In this document: positions 1-8,557 of the stretch, in pieces | Numbering within the stretch: the first letter of the stretch is position 1 | Layout: each line of letters starts with the position of its first letter | Assembly: GCA_016219185.1 (NCBI GenBank) | Contig: JACRBZ010000110.1 | Coordinates: 30,401-94,400, forward strand | Direction of reading: 5' to 3' | DNA length: 64,000 nucleotides | Source: Deltaproteobacteria bacterium | GTDB lineage: Bacteria > Desulfobacterota > Desulfobacteria > Desulfobacterales > Desulfatirhabdiaceae | Translations under genes and position numbers: made by a program | Notes under the pieces: model-generated | Databases searched by the model: none | The model's input: only the letters and a program-made list of their open reading frames with translations | What the model was told of the DNA's origin: nothing

Positions 1-1434
1 TCAGCCACCCAGATCGGCATGACCGCTACGCCCAAGGAAACCAAATCCGTTTCCAACATCGAGTACTTCGGCGATCCGATCTACACCTACTCGCTCAGGC
101 AGGGCATCTCCGACGGCTTTCTGGCACCGTACAAGGTCGTTCGCATCGGCATCGACAAGGATCTGGAAGGCTGGCGGCCCGAAAAGGGCAAGACCGACAA
201 GTACGGCCGGGAAATCGAGGACCGCGAATACAACGATCTGGACTACGACCGAAGCCTCATCCTCGAAAAGCGGACCGAACTTGTCGCAGCCAGGATCACC
301 GAGTTTCTGAAAGCCATTGACCGGTTTGCAAAGACCATCGTCTTCTGCGAGAACATCGATCACGCTGAACGCATGCGCCAGGCCCTGGTGAACGCCAATT
401 TCGACCTTGCCGCCGCCAACAGCAAATACGTCATGCGCATCACCGGAGACAACGACGAGGGCAAGGCTCAGCTCGACAACTTCATCGACCCGGAGTCCAC
501 GTTTCCGGTCATCACCACAACCTCGCAACTGATGTCAACGGGTGTCGATGCCCAGACCTGCCATCTGATCGTGCTCGACAAACGCATCAACTCCATGACC
601 GAGTTCAAGCAGATCATCGGACGCGGCACCCGCATCAACGAGGACTACAATAAGCTTTTCTTTACCATCATGGACTTCAAACGGGCCACGGCCCTCTTTG
701 CCGATCCGGATTTTGATGGGGACCCGGTTCAGATCTACGAACCGGAGGCAGAGGATTCGGTTATCCCTCCGGACATTGTTCCCGAGACCGATGCTGTTCT
801 TGAGGATTAGTCGGGATATGGCGATGATCTCAACCTTCTTTCGGAGGAAACACCTGAAGCCGGCAAACCCGTCAAGTATTACGTTGACGACGTCGAAGTC
901 ACCATTGCCACCGAACGCGTGCAATACCTCGATGCCGACGGCAAGCTCATCACCGAATCGCTGAAGGACTACACCCGAAAGACCGTCCGCAAGGCTTATA
1001 CCTCGCTGAATGCCTTTCTTAACGCATGGAACGGTGCTGGGCGCAAACAGGCCATTATCGAAGAACTGGCCGGCCAAGGGGTTTTTCTCGACGAACTTGC
1101 CGAGCAGGTGGGCCGCGACTATGACGCTTTCGATCTTGTCTGCCATGTCGCCTTCGACCAGCCGCCGTTGACCCGGCGTGAGCGGGCCGAGCGCGTTCAA
1201 AAGCGACATGTCTTTGCCAGATATGGCGAGAAGGCGCGGGCCGTTCTCCAGGCCCTGCTGGAAAAATACGCCGACAGCGGCATCCGAAGTGTCGAATCCC
1301 TTGATATTTTAAAAGTGGATCCGTTGACCACATTCGGCACGCCAATCGAAATAATTCATCTCTTCGGCGGCAAGCAGAACTACCTTGCCGCCATCCACGA
1401 ACTTGAAACCGAACTTTACCTCGAGGCTGCCTGA
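1..1434 (+). pseudogene. hsdR: Type I restriction endonuclease subunit R, C-terminal part, interrupted by an in-frame TAG
   Basis: The 5' end lies outside the window. The frame is open from base 1 and shows SF2 helicase motor features: the TATP motif III at bases 22-33 and the motif VI pattern QIIGRGTRI from base 610. In this family the motor translocates DNA for a type I restriction enzyme. A TAG at 808-810 stops the frame, yet the same frame reopens at once and continues to a TGA at 1432-1434 with typical HsdR C-terminal sequence (YYVDDVEVTIATERVQYLD just downstream). hsdM follows after 3 bases. The simplest reading is a nonsense mutation in an otherwise full gene. Alternatives are a sequencing error or a functional split. 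TAG also ends nuoBCD and other genes here, so general read-through is unlikely. Confidence 0.85.
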
Positions 1435-1437
1435 TCC

Positions 1438-2883
1438 ATGCCCAATGTCTCCAATATCGTCAAAACCATCCAGGATATCATGCGAAAAGACGCCGGCACC
1501 TACGGCGATGCCCAGCGTCTGGAACAGCTCGGCTGGATGTTCTTTCTTAAAATCTTCAACGATCGCGAGAAGGAACTTGAACTCCTGCGCGACGCGTACC
1601 GGTCGCCCCTTCCCGCGCACCTGCGCTGGAGTGCCTGGGCCGCGGATGATGAGGGCATCACCGGCGATGCCCTGCTCGATTTCGTCAACAACACCCTGCT
1701 GCCCAAGCTGAAAACCCTTACCGGCGCTGCCGGGGACAAGCTTTCCGCCCTCGTTCGTACCACCTTCGAGGATGCCAACAACTACATGAAAAATGGCACC
1801 CTCATGCGGCAGGTCATCAACAAGATTAACGGCATCGACTTCAATGCCTCCGACGACCGGCACATGTTCGGCGACATCTACGAAAAACTTCTCAAGGACC
1901 TCCAGTCCGCCGGCAATGCGGGCGAGTTCTACACACCCCGGGCCGTCACCCGGTTTATTGTCGAACAGGTCAATCCCCGCCTGGATAAACGCGAGATCAT
2001 CCTCGATCCCGCCTGCGGCACCGGCGGCTTTCTCACCTGCAGCGTCGAGCATCTGCGCAAGCAGGCAAAGACCGAGGCCGATGAGCGCTTTATTCAGGAT
2101 TGTTTTTCGGGCATCGAGAAAAAACATCTGCCCCACGTGCTCTGCATGACCAATCTCCTGCTGCACGGCATCGACATTCCATCCAACGTCCGTCACGACA
2201 ACACCCTTGCCCGGCCCCTGCGCGACTGGACGCCCAAGGAGCGCGTGGATGTCATCGTCACGAATCCGCCCTTCGGCGGCATGGAGGAAGACGGCATCGA
2301 GGCCAATTTCCCAGCCGAATTCCGGACCCGCGAGACCGCCGATCTTTTTCTGGTTCTCATCATGAAGATCCTTAAGCCCGGCGGCCGGGCCGGTCTCGTG
2401 CTGCCGGACGGGACCCTCTTTGGCGAAGGCGTGAAGACCCGCATCAAGGAAGAGCTGCTCAAGAAGTGTAACCTGCACACCATTGTCCGCCTGCCAAACG
2501 GCGTCTTCAATCCCTACACCGGCATCCGCACCAACCTGCTCTTCTTCACCAAGGGACAGCCCACAACGGCGGTTTGGTATTACGAGCACCCATATCCGAA
2601 CGGCGCCAAGTCCTACAACAAGGGTAAACCCATCCGCATCGAGGAGTTTGAGCCTGAGAGAGCCTGGTGGAACCATCGCACGGAAAACGAACAAGCATGG
2701 CGCGTCTCCATCGACCAGATCAAAGCAGGCAACTACAATCTCGATCTCAAGAACCCGCACATCAGCGACACCGGCCCCGGCGACGTGGATCACCTGCTGC
2801 CCGAATACGAAAAGCTCCTTGCTCAAATCGCCACCACCCGCGCGGAATTGAAGGCACAGTTGCAAGAGGCTTTGACGCGATGA
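1438..2883 (+). CDS. hsdM: Type I restriction-modification system methyltransferase subunit M
   Basis: This is an N6-adenine DNA methyltransferase of 481 residues, normal for HsdM. An N-terminal helical HsdM_N domain (about residues 5-145) precedes the N6-Mtase fold. The AdoMet-binding motif DPACGTGGF is at residues 190-198 and the catalytic NPPF at 276-279. With HsdS it methylates the recognition site and with HsdR forms the restriction complex. The start is 3 bases after the hsdR stop, and the stop overlaps the next ATG (ATGA at 2880-2883), so the genes form one translationally coupled operon. The gene appears intact although hsdR is interrupted and hsdS is short, so it could persist as a methylation-only system. 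Confidence 0.95.
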   Translation: MPNVSNIVKTIQDIMRKDAGTYGDAQRLEQLGWMFFLKIFNDREKELELLRDAYRSPLPAHLRWSAWAADDEGITGDALLDFVNNTLLPKLKTLTGAAGDKLSALVRTTFEDANNYMKNGTLMRQVINKINGIDFNASDDRHMFGDIYEKLLKDLQSAGNAGEFYTPRAVTRFIVEQVNPRLDKREIILDPACGTGGFLTCSVEHLRKQAKTEADERFIQDCFSGIEKKHLPHVLCMTNLLLHGIDIPSNVRHDNTLARPLRDWTPKERVDVIVTNPPFGGMEEDGIEANFPAEFRTRETADLFLVLIMKILKPGGRAGLVLPDGTLFGEGVKTRIKEELLKKCNLHTIVRLPNGVFNPYTGIRTNLLFFTKGQPTTAVWYYEHPYPNGAKSYNKGKPIRIEEFEPERAWWNHRTENEQAWRVSIDQIKAGNYNLDLKNPHISDTGPGDVDHLLPEYEKLLAQIATTRAELKAQLQEALTR

Positions 2884-3296
2884 AAAGAAAGCCGGCCACG
2901 ACCTCGACGGAGGAGTTTTGCTGTGGCTTTTCAAAACGGAACTTGGACTACATACTGTATTTCTATCTTGGCCATGCAGATCGCTTGCCACGAATTATGC
3001 AGAAGGTTTCTGCACAATTCGCTGTAGAAGGAATCCCCCAGAAGCCTTCTGCCAAACCTTTTTCCGATGGGTTTGGTCAGACGGTGTCTGACCAATTCGG
3101 GAGAATTTCGCAGATACTGTCTGCGAAATTGACGATTCCCGAGAGGTCGTCAAGGAAGAAAGATGCCATTGTCAAACTCACCCTGCCGGCCGACGCCAAC
3201 ATCCATGCCCGCGAATACCAGCGCTATCTCCCCTCCAAGGATATGCTGCTGCAGAAGCTGCTCGATTGGGTGCGGGAACAGGAGATGGGCGCATGA
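2880..3296 (+). pseudogene. Internally deleted DUF1016 (PDDEXK nuclease family, YhcG-like) remnant
   Basis: The 138-codon frame starts at an ATG overlapping the hsdM stop and ends overlapping the hsdS start. Its first part (GFSKRNLDYILYFYL) resembles the DUF1016 N-terminal helical domain. Its end (LPADANIHAREYQRYLPSK, then a helix) resembles the extreme C-terminus of the same family. The roughly 200-residue nuclease core expected between them is missing. In its place are repeats of the pattern Q-x-x-S (QKVSAQF, QKPSAK, QTVSDQF, QILSAK), each encoded by a DNA hairpin. DUF1016 genes are often found inside type I R-M operons. I infer a non-functional relic kept open in frame, although a small structural protein is not excluded. 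Confidence 0.7.
2991..3130. repeat. Cluster of DNA hairpins inside the DUF1016 remnant
   Basis: Five inverted repeats lie side by side. A 14-bp stem with one mismatch pairs 2991-3004 with 3008-3021 around loop GGT. A 5-bp stem is centred at 3045. A 7-bp stem pairs 3052-3058 with 3070-3076. A perfect 10-bp stem pairs 3073-3082 with 3086-3095 around loop GGT. A perfect 11-bp stem pairs 3104-3114 with 3120-3130 around loop TACTG. Three of these (the first, fourth and fifth) share a CAGA/TCTG core. The reading frame stays open across all of them, and the cores encode a recurring Gln-x-x-Ser pattern. Confidence 0.85.
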
Positions 3297-4132
3297 AGCT
3301 GGAAATGTTCTTCGAGAAGTTCGACCAATTTACATCCGCGCCAAATGCGGTGGCGAAGATGCGAGAATTGATTATGCAATTGGCGGTGCAGGGAAAGTTG
3401 GTGGAACAGAACCCAGACGAAGGTTCTGCGACAAAACTTATTGAACGTTCCATAAATGAGCGCAACCGTCTTTTTAAAGAAAATCGGAAACGAAATTCCA
3501 AGTTAATCACACCGGTGGGTGAATTTAACACCGATAGATCAATTCCTAAAAGTTGGGTATGGACTTCCCTCGCTGAAATCTCTCTGATCAACCCGCGCAA
3601 TGACATCGAGGATGATGCTTTAGCAACTTTCATTCCGATGTCCGGTATCCCACAAATCTACCGGGGACCGCTTGGTGGAGAAGTCCGGCCCTGGGGTGAG
3701 ATTAAGAAGTCGTTTACACACTTTGCTGATGGTGACATCGCTCTTGCCAAAATTACACCATGTTATCAAAATGGAAAATCAGTAGTTTTTCATGGACTAA
3801 AGAACGGAATTGGAGCAGGAACCACAGAACTCCATGTCGCGCGACCTATCGGAGATCCAGTGTTTCCAGAGTATGTTTGGATTTTCCTAAAATCACCCTT
3901 GTTTATTGCTGAGGGAATTCCGGCCATGACAGGAACAGCGGGACAAAAGAGGGTTCCGACCGGCTATTTCGCGCTGAAGCCGTTCCCCCTCCCGCCTTTC
4001 GCCGAGCAGAAGCGGATTGTGGCGAAGGTGGACGATTTGATGGTCTTGTGTGATCGGCTGGAGGTGCAGCTCGCTGACTCCCGCACCGCCGCAACCAAAC
4101 TCATGGAAGCTGCGGTTGCCGAACTGACTTGA
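3293..4132 (+). CDS. hsdS: Type I restriction specificity subunit S, half-length with a single target-recognition domain
   Basis: This subunit provides DNA recognition for the HsdMS and HsdRMS complexes. The ATG overlaps the previous stop (ATGA), which favours 3293 over the in-frame ATG at 3266 and gives 279 residues. An N-terminal conserved helix (MRELIMQLAVQGKLV, about residues 25-40) leads into one target-recognition domain (about 60-215), ending in the usual PLPPFAEQKRIVAKVDDLM linker and a coiled coil to the C-terminus. Typical HsdS has two recognition domains and 400-450 residues. This one therefore either dimerises to read a palindromic site or is a deletion product. The recognition domain (about 3430-3900) is AT-richer than the flanks, the usual sign of domain exchange. 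Confidence 0.88.
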   Translation: MKLEMFFEKFDQFTSAPNAVAKMRELIMQLAVQGKLVEQNPDEGSATKLIERSINERNRLFKENRKRNSKLITPVGEFNTDRSIPKSWVWTSLAEISLINPRNDIEDDALATFIPMSGIPQIYRGPLGGEVRPWGEIKKSFTHFADGDIALAKITPCYQNGKSVVFHGLKNGIGAGTTELHVARPIGDPVFPEYVWIFLKSPLFIAEGIPAMTGTAGQKRVPTGYFALKPFPLPPFAEQKRIVAKVDDLMVLCDRLEVQLADSRTAATKLMEAAVAELT

Positions 4133-4223
4133 TGGATTCCACGCCTCCAGCCGTGTAATAGCCGAAGCTCAAGGACCTTGCGCTGCTTTATCGCTGAACA
4201 CCCTTGGGAACAGATTCTATCTC

Positions 4224-4830
4224 TCATAACACCCACAGAATTGATCGAAGTTCATGGATACCAGTGGGCGAAAGCATCCAAGCAAGAGCGCAGAAGTTGA
4301 CGACTACCGTAGCCCAAAAGATGGCCTGGAAGGGCTGCTTCCGGGTTTTGTGGCGAAGCAGGTGCTGATCGGCCAAAGCGCCGGGCCAACCACCGATGAG
4401 TCCGAAAATGTGCAATGTGATTTTCTGGGTTCTCCATCGATCATTCTGAGCGGCCGATTTGTCGATCCAGTACGCAAGAAATGCAATGCAACTGGCGCCC
4501 AGGTAAATGCCAAGGATTAGGAGTGGCAGTTTATGGAAGAAGACAGCGCCAGCAAATGAAGGCAAGAAAAAGGAAAGCCCACGTCAGCGGACGATTCCGC
4601 TTATCGATGACTTCTGGATAGGGACACGATCTCCGACGAACGCTACATTTTCAGCTCACGTTTAACCTTTGTCATTGGCCGCAAGTTCATAGACTCGCCG
4701 CCCTCGGGCAGACGTGCCTGTCAGAGAACGACTTTATATGGACGAAAACCTGCGGACCGTCACTATTCGGGATGATGGACCCGAACCTTCGATCGTCCTT
4801 CCATGTGGTTATCTTGCCTTGATAGCGCAT
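4224..4830 (-). pseudogene. Decayed cold-shock domain plus DUF1294 membrane protein
   Basis: Reading the minus strand from an ATG at 4830 gives a cold-shock domain: MRYQGKITTWKDDRRFG, then PQVFVHIKSF. A frameshift near 4715-4735 moves the homology to the frame with VYELAANDKG, and AENVAFVGDR follows after two in-frame stops. A further stop near 4585 precedes the DUF1294 half, which stays open from about 4565 to 4224 with its YWIDKSAAQ, GLIGGWPGA and RHKTRKQ signatures and two or three hydrophobic segments. The order matches the common CSD-DUF1294 fusion protein. At least one frameshift and three stop codons make it a pseudogene. The 113-codon DUF1294 part could only be made from an internal TTG and lacks its RNA-binding half. 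Confidence 0.82.
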
Positions 4831-4971
4831 ACCGTTCGCATGAGGCTAACACCAAGCCTGAGCCAGCCTGCCGGGGACTTCAAAGACATAGAATGGGCGT
4901 GGTCGAGCGTCGGCTCCAGGTTTTTCTTATGTGCTGTACCGGATCGCATATAGATACGACACTGGACGATC

Positions 4972-6969
4972 TTATTTGAGACATCGAAAACCGTGATAAA
5001 GCCGCCACTCACGTGCAACATTATTCACATCAACGCTTTCTATTGTCCGAAACCCACAAACTGAACATCTTGCTAAGTAAATCAGTGTCTCGCTATACAA
5101 CGTTGCAGGACTCTCTGAATGTTTAAGGTTTTGAAGAAGTTCTGCATTTGGATCGTCAATCATGGATCTGAATAATTTGTGATTCTGTATATCTTTCAAA
5201 ACATTTTGTTTTCTATCATCAGGAAGGTCGGTGGCTCTGACGAAGTATGCGGCGTACTTCTCAGCTTCCTGGTCGGACAGCTCATACAATGACGACTTTG
5301 CTATTGAGGATAGCTGTTCAAAGAAGCCTGTCACCAATGGTGTGTAATCATCTCTGCCCAGAGCTTTAGTAAGTGGCCGTATGTGATCTAAAAGAACTTC
5401 TTTCGAAGGGTCTTTCATTTCAGTACAGTAGTGATGGACAAAAACCAGTTGGATTTCATACGCTGTTGTTAAAGCGGACAAGGCATCATCAAGCAAGCCC
5501 TTCTCAACAAAGAAATTATATGCGTTTACTGCCTGATTCACCATCCGTTGAAAAATATTTTGTGGTGCCAAACTTCTTTCAGCCACCTCATTCCCATTTA
5601 TGAATGCTGCACTTTGTGTAACAAAGCTAAGGAAACATTGAGATATCCGATTTTGCACTTCTGCCACGAGGTGCCGATCATCATTCTTTAGGCCGTACTT
5701 TAGAGCTTCTTGTAGCGTATTCTGAGATGACTCGAACATCTTGATGAGGAGGCGTACCAATTCAACCCGTAACTCAATAGGCGTTTCACCCTTTACCTTC
5801 TTGGTGATTCGCATCCTCGTAATTGCTTCCCGTGATACAGCTAATGTGACTATGTGGGATACCAGAGCAGTATTAATTAAGAGCAAAAATCGATCCCGCT
5901 CATTAAGTTCTGATTTTCTAATCTTCTCCTGAAGATGATCGATTTGTTTTCCAATTTCTAAATGATCAACATCTCCCTGAATTGAAGCAAGAGACAAAAG
6001 TTTAATTTCAATGCCGAAGCGAGTGTGTTCATTGATGTCTGGAGAGCTAAGAGCCTTTTTCAGTGATTCGCGGTAGTGATAGGTTGAGGTTCTGCCCAGT
6101 TGAAAGGCAATTCGTGTAGCATATATATCTATGAAGACTCTCTGCTCAGGAGAGTAAGAGTTCTCAACATTCCTGGCTTGTGCCAGATAGTATTCTGCGT
6201 CTACTAGCAAACCTCTTTCAGTATATGTTAATATGGATAGTAGAGTAAGATTCGGGTCTGTTTTAAGCTTCCCTGATTCGGTTTTTTCGAGAAGGAAACT
6301 CAGTAGTTCTATATCGCGCGCATTGAACAAATAAAACCCATAGTCTTGAAGGAAAGCAACAGGGTTATTGATTATCTCCTGTGGCTTAGCTTTCTCTGAG
6401 CAACTGGAATATAATAAAGAAATACCGTAATCAGGACTATGTTTCTTAAACATTTCATCAAATCTACTAAACCTTCGATCATACACCTGCCATATTCCTA
6501 TTGCCGCATCCTCGTTTAGAACATTGGCTGTGGGTATATGTATTGAGACAGTATTTTGATTTCTCCAATCGTCATTATCCCTTTCTTCCGTTATCCGACT
6601 CACAAGAGCTTCGACAAAGTCATAATATGCTGTAGCAGACGACGTCTCGTAGATAATAACAATCCCAAAACCTGGCACTCTTCTTGACAAGTATTCCAGT
6701 GTGTCTATTGGAAAAGAGAAACTTATGAATTCGTCTTCCCCTTGTGAGACTCTCTGACAGAGCGTTTTGCTCTTAATCTGAATTGCAAATTTTGAACCTG
6801 ATGGCGTATTATTGCGAATCAATTCAACATCAAGGTCCACAGCATAGTCTGGTTGCTCTATTCGGCAAATGAACCCACGTCTTTGTGTCAGGATAGATCG
6901 AACCATGAGGACGGACTCCTCACTCGCTTTAGCACTATTGTCAATAATCGGACCCTTATTTGAAGTCAT
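4972..6969 (-). CDS. DUF4365 domain protein with long helical repeat tail, function unknown
   Basis: The 665-residue protein begins with a DUF4365-like domain (about residues 13-150). The pattern DYAVDLDVELI at 41-51, followed by FAIQIKSK at 61-68, supplies the D/E...QxK residues expected of a PD-(D/E)XK nuclease-like fold. The rest is mostly helical and looks TPR-like, ending in a CSVCGF motif near the C-terminus. I do not recognise the whole architecture. DUF4365 proteins are frequent in defence islands, and this gene sits next to a broken type I R-M locus. Its DNA is clearly AT-richer than the nuo region, suggesting recent acquisition. It stands alone, with non-coding DNA on its upstream side. 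Confidence 0.75.
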   Translation of the reverse strand: MTSNKGPIIDNSAKASEESVLMVRSILTQRRGFICRIEQPDYAVDLDVELIRNNTPSGSKFAIQIKSKTLCQRVSQGEDEFISFSFPIDTLEYLSRRVPGFGIVIIYETSSATAYYDFVEALVSRITEERDNDDWRNQNTVSIHIPTANVLNEDAAIGIWQVYDRRFSRFDEMFKKHSPDYGISLLYSSCSEKAKPQEIINNPVAFLQDYGFYLFNARDIELLSFLLEKTESGKLKTDPNLTLLSILTYTERGLLVDAEYYLAQARNVENSYSPEQRVFIDIYATRIAFQLGRTSTYHYRESLKKALSSPDINEHTRFGIEIKLLSLASIQGDVDHLEIGKQIDHLQEKIRKSELNERDRFLLLINTALVSHIVTLAVSREAITRMRITKKVKGETPIELRVELVRLLIKMFESSQNTLQEALKYGLKNDDRHLVAEVQNRISQCFLSFVTQSAAFINGNEVAERSLAPQNIFQRMVNQAVNAYNFFVEKGLLDDALSALTTAYEIQLVFVHHYCTEMKDPSKEVLLDHIRPLTKALGRDDYTPLVTGFFEQLSSIAKSSLYELSDQEAEKYAAYFVRATDLPDDRKQNVLKDIQNHKLFRSMIDDPNAELLQNLKHSESPATLYSETLIYLARCSVCGFRTIESVDVNNVAREWRLYHGFRCLK

Positions 6970-7438
6970 AGCATACGACTCTGATTTGACCTATGGGTAA
7001 GCGTAGCAACAGCAAACCCTCAATTACGACTCAAGATGGTGATTTATGAGAGGTATAACTTCTGTTTACATGGTTTCCACTCTTCCTCACAGGTTGTCCA
7101 CCTCCCAGGTTCAAAACATGCGTGTAAATCATGGCCGCCGAAGAATTGTCTCGTGATGAAGATGATTCTGTGTATTCTTCACGGCAACAGGATTTATATT
7201 TTGTGCATCATTAATGAGAAAGTTGATATTATCCCTGTATGAATTTCAGTTTTAAGTCAACAATAATATCTTCAGTTTGATAAACACGTTTCCTCTCATA
7301 TGGGGAATCGGGTTTATCTTTTTACAGAACAGGAACTGAGTTGAGAGCATGCAGGCGAGCCCGGTCGCGAGTACCGGCCACATCTTTGAAGGGAACCCGC
7401 TCGGGAGGGCTTGCAGGCTGCCTGACTTTGTCCCTACT
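6970..7438. other. Region without a recognisable gene
   Basis: About 470 bases lie between the start of the DUF4365 gene and the end of the CopG-type antitoxin gene. Short open frames exist (for example 7036-7242 on the plus strand) but none has a plausible ribosome site or a family pattern. The upstream control region of the DUF4365 gene should be here. I could not pick a convincing promoter. Confidence 0.6.
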
Positions 7439-7825
7439 TTACGATTGGCTACTGAAAACCAACAATTTGACCCCTATTTTCCCTGTAACATCGGTGGGTT
7501 GCTGGAAGCCGGATTTTCTATGCCCCGGTTTACCTGTAAGCTCCTCCTTAATCCGATCGGAAAAGAAGACTTTGACCAACGACTGATAAGGCACGTCGCG
7601 TTTGTTGGCCAACAGTTTCAGTTCCTCAAGCATGGATTCCGGAAGACGTAGAGAAATCGTCTTTACCGAGGGTTTCAGATTGGCCAGCGTGAGTCTTTCC
7701 GCCTTCTTCCAGTCAACATACTCAGTTGAATCGTGGCTTTGCCAGAAATCCCTTTCTTCGGTCTCATTCCTGAATTGGGTCGTTTTCTTATTCATGGGTT
7801 TGATAGAGCCTCCGTATGGATTCAT
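7439..7825 (-). CDS. CopG/BrnA-like ribbon-helix-helix antitoxin, apparently without its toxin
   Basis: The pattern ERDFWQSHDSTEYVDWKKAE, followed by a ribbon-helix-helix segment (TISLRLPESMLEELKLLANK and PYQSLVKVFFSDRI), is the usual layout of the CopG-type antitoxin family paired with BrnT-like RNase toxins. Such proteins bind both toxin and operator DNA. I placed the start at 7825; the next Met at 7795 is also possible because both ribosome sites are weak. BrnT genes normally lie just upstream, but that stretch (7826-8090) has no BrnT pattern. The final 25 or so residues look atypical and may be read-through into unrelated DNA. A truncated second copy lies at 9404-9649. Confidence 0.72.
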   Translation of the reverse strand: MNPYGGSIKPMNKKTTQFRNETEERDFWQSHDSTEYVDWKKAERLTLANLKPSVKTISLRLPESMLEELKLLANKRDVPYQSLVKVFFSDRIKEELTGKPGHRKSGFQQPTDVTGKIGVKLLVFSSQS

Positions 7826-8077
7826 GGTAACTTCATATTGCCTTATGTCAATGATAAAGTTGTTTTTGTGACTGAAAATATGGCTGAAACCACCACGGAA
7901 TGGGGCCAACCAACAGCCTCTCACAAATACAACGCACGATCCGGATAATTCTGCTATCATCTCTGCAGGCGGTGTAGCGGACGTCGCGTTGCGCCGTCTG
8001 CGTCGGCGGACTTAAGCTGAGCGAGAGGTAGATTCAACGATGATTTGGCTCTTGGATCATTGGATAGTATTCTCAGG
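7512..8077. repeat. Direct repeat, copy A (antitoxin gene plus flank)
   Basis: This segment is nearly repeated at 9100-9894. The matching blocks are 7512-7561 with 9100-9148, and 7639-8077 with 9463-9894. The second block covers the first part of the CopG-type gene and about 250 bases of upstream DNA that includes small GC-rich inverted repeats (for example GTCTGC-GTCG-GCGGAC). Copy A has the longer antitoxin frame. The repeats flank about 1 kb holding two toxin-antitoxin-like units. Confidence 0.85.
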
Positions 8078-8097
8078 TCGAATATGTACCTTATATT

Positions 8098-8307
8098 TCA
8101 CAACCGTTTCCTAATATCTGCTATCACTTCACCGGCGATACGCCCCTTGATTCCCTCAGACTCATATGCATCCAACCGCCGATCAAGCTCTGCTCTTTGC
8201 TCATCTGTCAACGATAACGCCGCCTGATCTGACGCGATACTGCCCCACAGGTCTTCCACCAGTCGTATTCTTTCGACTATTGAAAGAGAACGCAGATTGT
8301 CCATCAT
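8098..8307 (-). CDS. Addiction-module protein (unstable antitoxin family)
   Basis: The 69-residue protein has the pattern LSIVERIRLVEDLWGSIA, followed by LTDEQRAELDRRLDAYE, which is diagnostic of the short helical addiction-module antitoxin family (PF09720 type). I chose the ATG at 8307 because AAGGA sits seven bases upstream, whereas the ATG at 8322 lacks a good ribosome site. The usual partner is a RelE/ParE-like toxin immediately downstream. Here downstream DNA runs into repeat copy A and shows no toxin, so it appears orphaned. It is probably cytoplasmic and regulatory if expressed. Confidence 0.75.
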   Translation of the reverse strand: MMDNLRSLSIVERIRLVEDLWGSIASDQAALSLTDEQRAELDRRLDAYESEGIKGRIAGEVIADIRKRL

Positions 8308-8359
8308 TATTTTATCCTTCATTAACAACATCTTTCTAAGAATGTACAGAACGCAGGCA

Positions 8360-8554
8360 TCAGCCGCGCTGTTTTTTGCGTCGGCTGGATGCATTTGTTG
8401 GTTCTGGTTTCGTAGAAGCAAGACGGACAATCTTGTGACCGGAGGTGGTCTGAATGGAACGTAGATCAGCACAAATTGCTGAAAGATCGCCTCGAAATTT
8501 TTGAGTGTGTTCCATTCGATGCATACGCACTTCTTCGACAATAGGGTCTTTCAT
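8360..8554 (-). CDS. Small putative antitoxin paired with the PIN-domain gene
   Basis: The 64-residue protein begins MKDPIVEEVRMHRMEHTQKF and has a basic Ser/Arg/Lys-rich tail. Short proteins with this opening recur directly next to PIN-domain toxins, from memory, and usually carry no named domain. The gap to the PIN gene stop is only 3 bases, so they are co-transcribed with toxin first and partner second. I infer an antitoxin role from this pairing only. No DNA-binding motif can be read from the sequence. Confidence 0.6.
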   Translation of the reverse strand: MKDPIVEEVRMHRMEHTQKFRGDLSAICADLRSIQTTSGHKIVRLASTKPEPTNASSRRKKQRG

Positions 8555-8557
8555 TTT

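Noticed and set aside
808..810. TAG in hsdR read as pyrrolysine or other sense codon
   Set aside because: TAG is also the normal final stop of nuoBCD, the zinc-ribbon gene and the molybdopterin oxidoreductase gene in this window, no pyl genes are seen, and a restriction subunit is not a known target.
1309..2991. Very long open frame antisense to hsdM, with similar long antisense frames opposite nuoBCD, nuoF, nuoL and res
   Set aside because: These frames follow from GC-rich codon use of the true gene on the other strand, have no family pattern and lack ribosome sites.
7950..8077. GC-rich inverted repeats in the duplicated segment as integron attC sites
   Set aside because: The hairpins recur in both copies and toxin-antitoxin cassettes are typical integron cargo, but the core sites GTTRRRY/RYYYAAC are not paired at the expected distance and no integrase is visible.
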